Below, piece by piece: positions 19,681-20,466 of a stretch of DNA of 20,466 nucleotides. The notes beneath the pieces were generated by a model. It saw only the letters and a program-made list of their open reading frames with translations, was not told the origin of the DNA and did not search any database. Source of the stretch: Patescibacteria group bacterium (lineage in GTDB: Bacteria > Patescibacteriota > Minisyncoccia > Phycocordibacterales > UBA1006); NCBI GenBank assembly GCA_020428615.1, contig JAGQMO010000023.1, forward strand, positions 1 through 20,466, given 5' to 3'. How positions within the stretch are numbered: the first letter of the stretch is position 1; each line of letters starts with the position of its first letter. The translations under genes were made by a program, and so were the position numbers.

Positions 19681-20466
19681 ATCCCAAAGGCACACTATCG
19701 GAAATATCTTGTTGATTTGGGTATTCATTTCTGAGTCGCTCGATGTCTGTCGATTCCATAGTCCAACTGATTGAGCCGAGATTTTCTTGGAAATGTTCCT
19801 TGTGTCGAGTTTTTGAAAGAGTAAGAACATTCTTTTGAGAGATAAGCCAATTAATAGCAATCTGAACAGGAGTTTTTTGATATTTATCACACATTTCTTG
19901 AATAATTGGAACGCTCTCTGAGAGAGCTCCTTTTTCCACAGGTCTCCAAGCCGTCAAAAAAACATCATTTTCCTGACAATACTCTAGCAATCCTGTTCGT
20001 TCGGGCTCTCTAAAAATGAGATTATAGTGAACCTGATTACAGACGATTTTGTTTTCTGAATATTCTTGTGCTTCAGCCAAATGCTCTTTTGTAAAGTTAG
20101 ATACCCCAATATGTTTCACCAAACCTCTTTTCACCAATTCATCTAAAGCTTCAATTGATTCTTTGAGCGAGATATCTTCATTATACCAATGCAACAAATA
20201 CAAATCTAAATATATAACGCCTAAACGTTCAATGCTCTTTTGGCAGGAATTAATAATATCGTCATAGTGAAAATGCTCTGGTTGCACCTTAGAAACGATG
20301 AAAAGTTTTCCTCTGTCATAAGACCTGATTGCTTTGTTCACAAGGGTTTCTGTATAACCATTCGCATACAGTTCAGCCGTATCAATATGGATAATACCGC
20401 TATCAATTGCTGTTTTTATCGCAGTAATATCGGCTTCGTCATTATTCAATTTATCATGTTCTCTAG
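19679..20466 (-). CDS. Aldo/keto reductase (5' end outside window)
   Basis: The frame is open to the right edge; a TTG at 20449 is in frame, but the preceding codons (REHDK) still resemble the family, so the true start lies outside. The catalytic tetrad is present: Asp in HIDTAELY, Tyr five residues later, Lys in IVSKVQ and His in YLLHWY. KHIGVSNFTKEHLAEA, NQVHYNLIFREPE and TPVQIAINWLISQKNVLTLSKTR are typical barrel and cofactor-binding segments. The enzyme reduces aldehydes or ketones with NADPH; the substrate cannot be inferred. It is closest in style to the YtbE/2,5-diketo-D-gluconate reductase-like group. Confidence 0.92.
   Translation of the reverse strand, partial: REHDKLNNDEADITAIKTAIDSGIIHIDTAELYANGYTETLVNKAIRSYDRGKLFIVSKVQPEHFHYDDIINSCQKSIERLGVIYLDLYLLHWYNEDISLKESIEALDELVKRGLVKHIGVSNFTKEHLAEAQEYSENKIVCNQVHYNLIFREPERTGLLEYCQENDVFLTAWRPVEKGALSESVPIIQEMCDKYQKTPVQIAINWLISQKNVLTLSKTRHKEHFQENLGSISWTMESTDIERLRNEYPNQQDISDSVPLG

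Noticed and set aside
1..20466. Recoding of UGA to Gly, as in some CPR lineages
   Set aside because: RF2 with an SPF motif is present and metK ends at UGA with no continued homology.
1..20466. CRISPR arrays, insertion sequences or prophage genes
   Set aside because: No regularly spaced repeats, transposase, integrase or phage structural genes were found; the only direct repeats are the tRNA 5' copy and the internal repeats of two protein genes.

Overview
The window looks like chromosomal DNA from a Patescibacteria/CPR-type bacterium (Parcubacteria-like), though this rests on gene style and not on a marker gene. Supporting signs are unusually short versions of housekeeping proteins (release factor 2 of 287 aa, MetK of 307 aa, a 172-aa VIT transporter), compact intergenic spaces, a tRNA without encoded CCA, many single-gene units closed by small hairpin terminators, and many genes whose -10 box lies only 6-12 nt before the start codon. 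RF2 is present and metK ends in TGA, so UGA is read as stop here.

Layout. 1-2547: an ATP-cone/restriction-endonuclease-like protein running off the left edge, divergent from a LOG-family gene, then mscL and a DUF4383 membrane protein. 2640-3780: a structured non-coding stretch that starts with a copy of the 5' end of tRNA-Gln, the intact tRNA-Gln(CUG), and an AT-rich orphan gene. 3785-5747: an ECF sigma factor overlapping a three-TM putative anti-sigma protein, followed by a secreted protein with three 34-residue repeats. 5837-8361: prfB-ftsE-ftsX, a well-known cluster. 8419-9757: two secreted proteins whose N-termini resemble Bacteroidetes surface proteins. 9846-11208: a membrane protein with a CLSC motif, divergent from a DsbA-like protein whose two halves appear in swapped order. 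11233-16053: typA, an anchored orphan, a three-copy zinc-ribbon protein, a widely conserved unknown, a VIT-family metal transporter and an anchored Asp/Met/His-rich protein. 16104-17506: an alkyltransferase-like (ATL) protein and metK, the latter behind a SAM-I/IV-like riboswitch. 17589-20466: an orphan gene, a 43-aa acidic microprotein, a fur-zip unit under a perfect palindromic operator, and an aldo/keto reductase running off the right edge.

Common threads. Metal handling recurs (Fur-family regulator with ZIP transporter, VIT transporter with a metal-ligand-rich anchored protein, an acidic microprotein). Envelope functions also recur (ECF sigma/anti-sigma with a secreted repeat protein, FtsEX, DsbA-like protein, MscL). 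The most unusual observations are the apparently circularly permuted DsbA-like protein, the tRNA-Gln 5' duplication with its structured RNA, the metK riboswitch whose P1 stem overlaps its own terminator, and the consistent short-leader/leaderless promoter layout.
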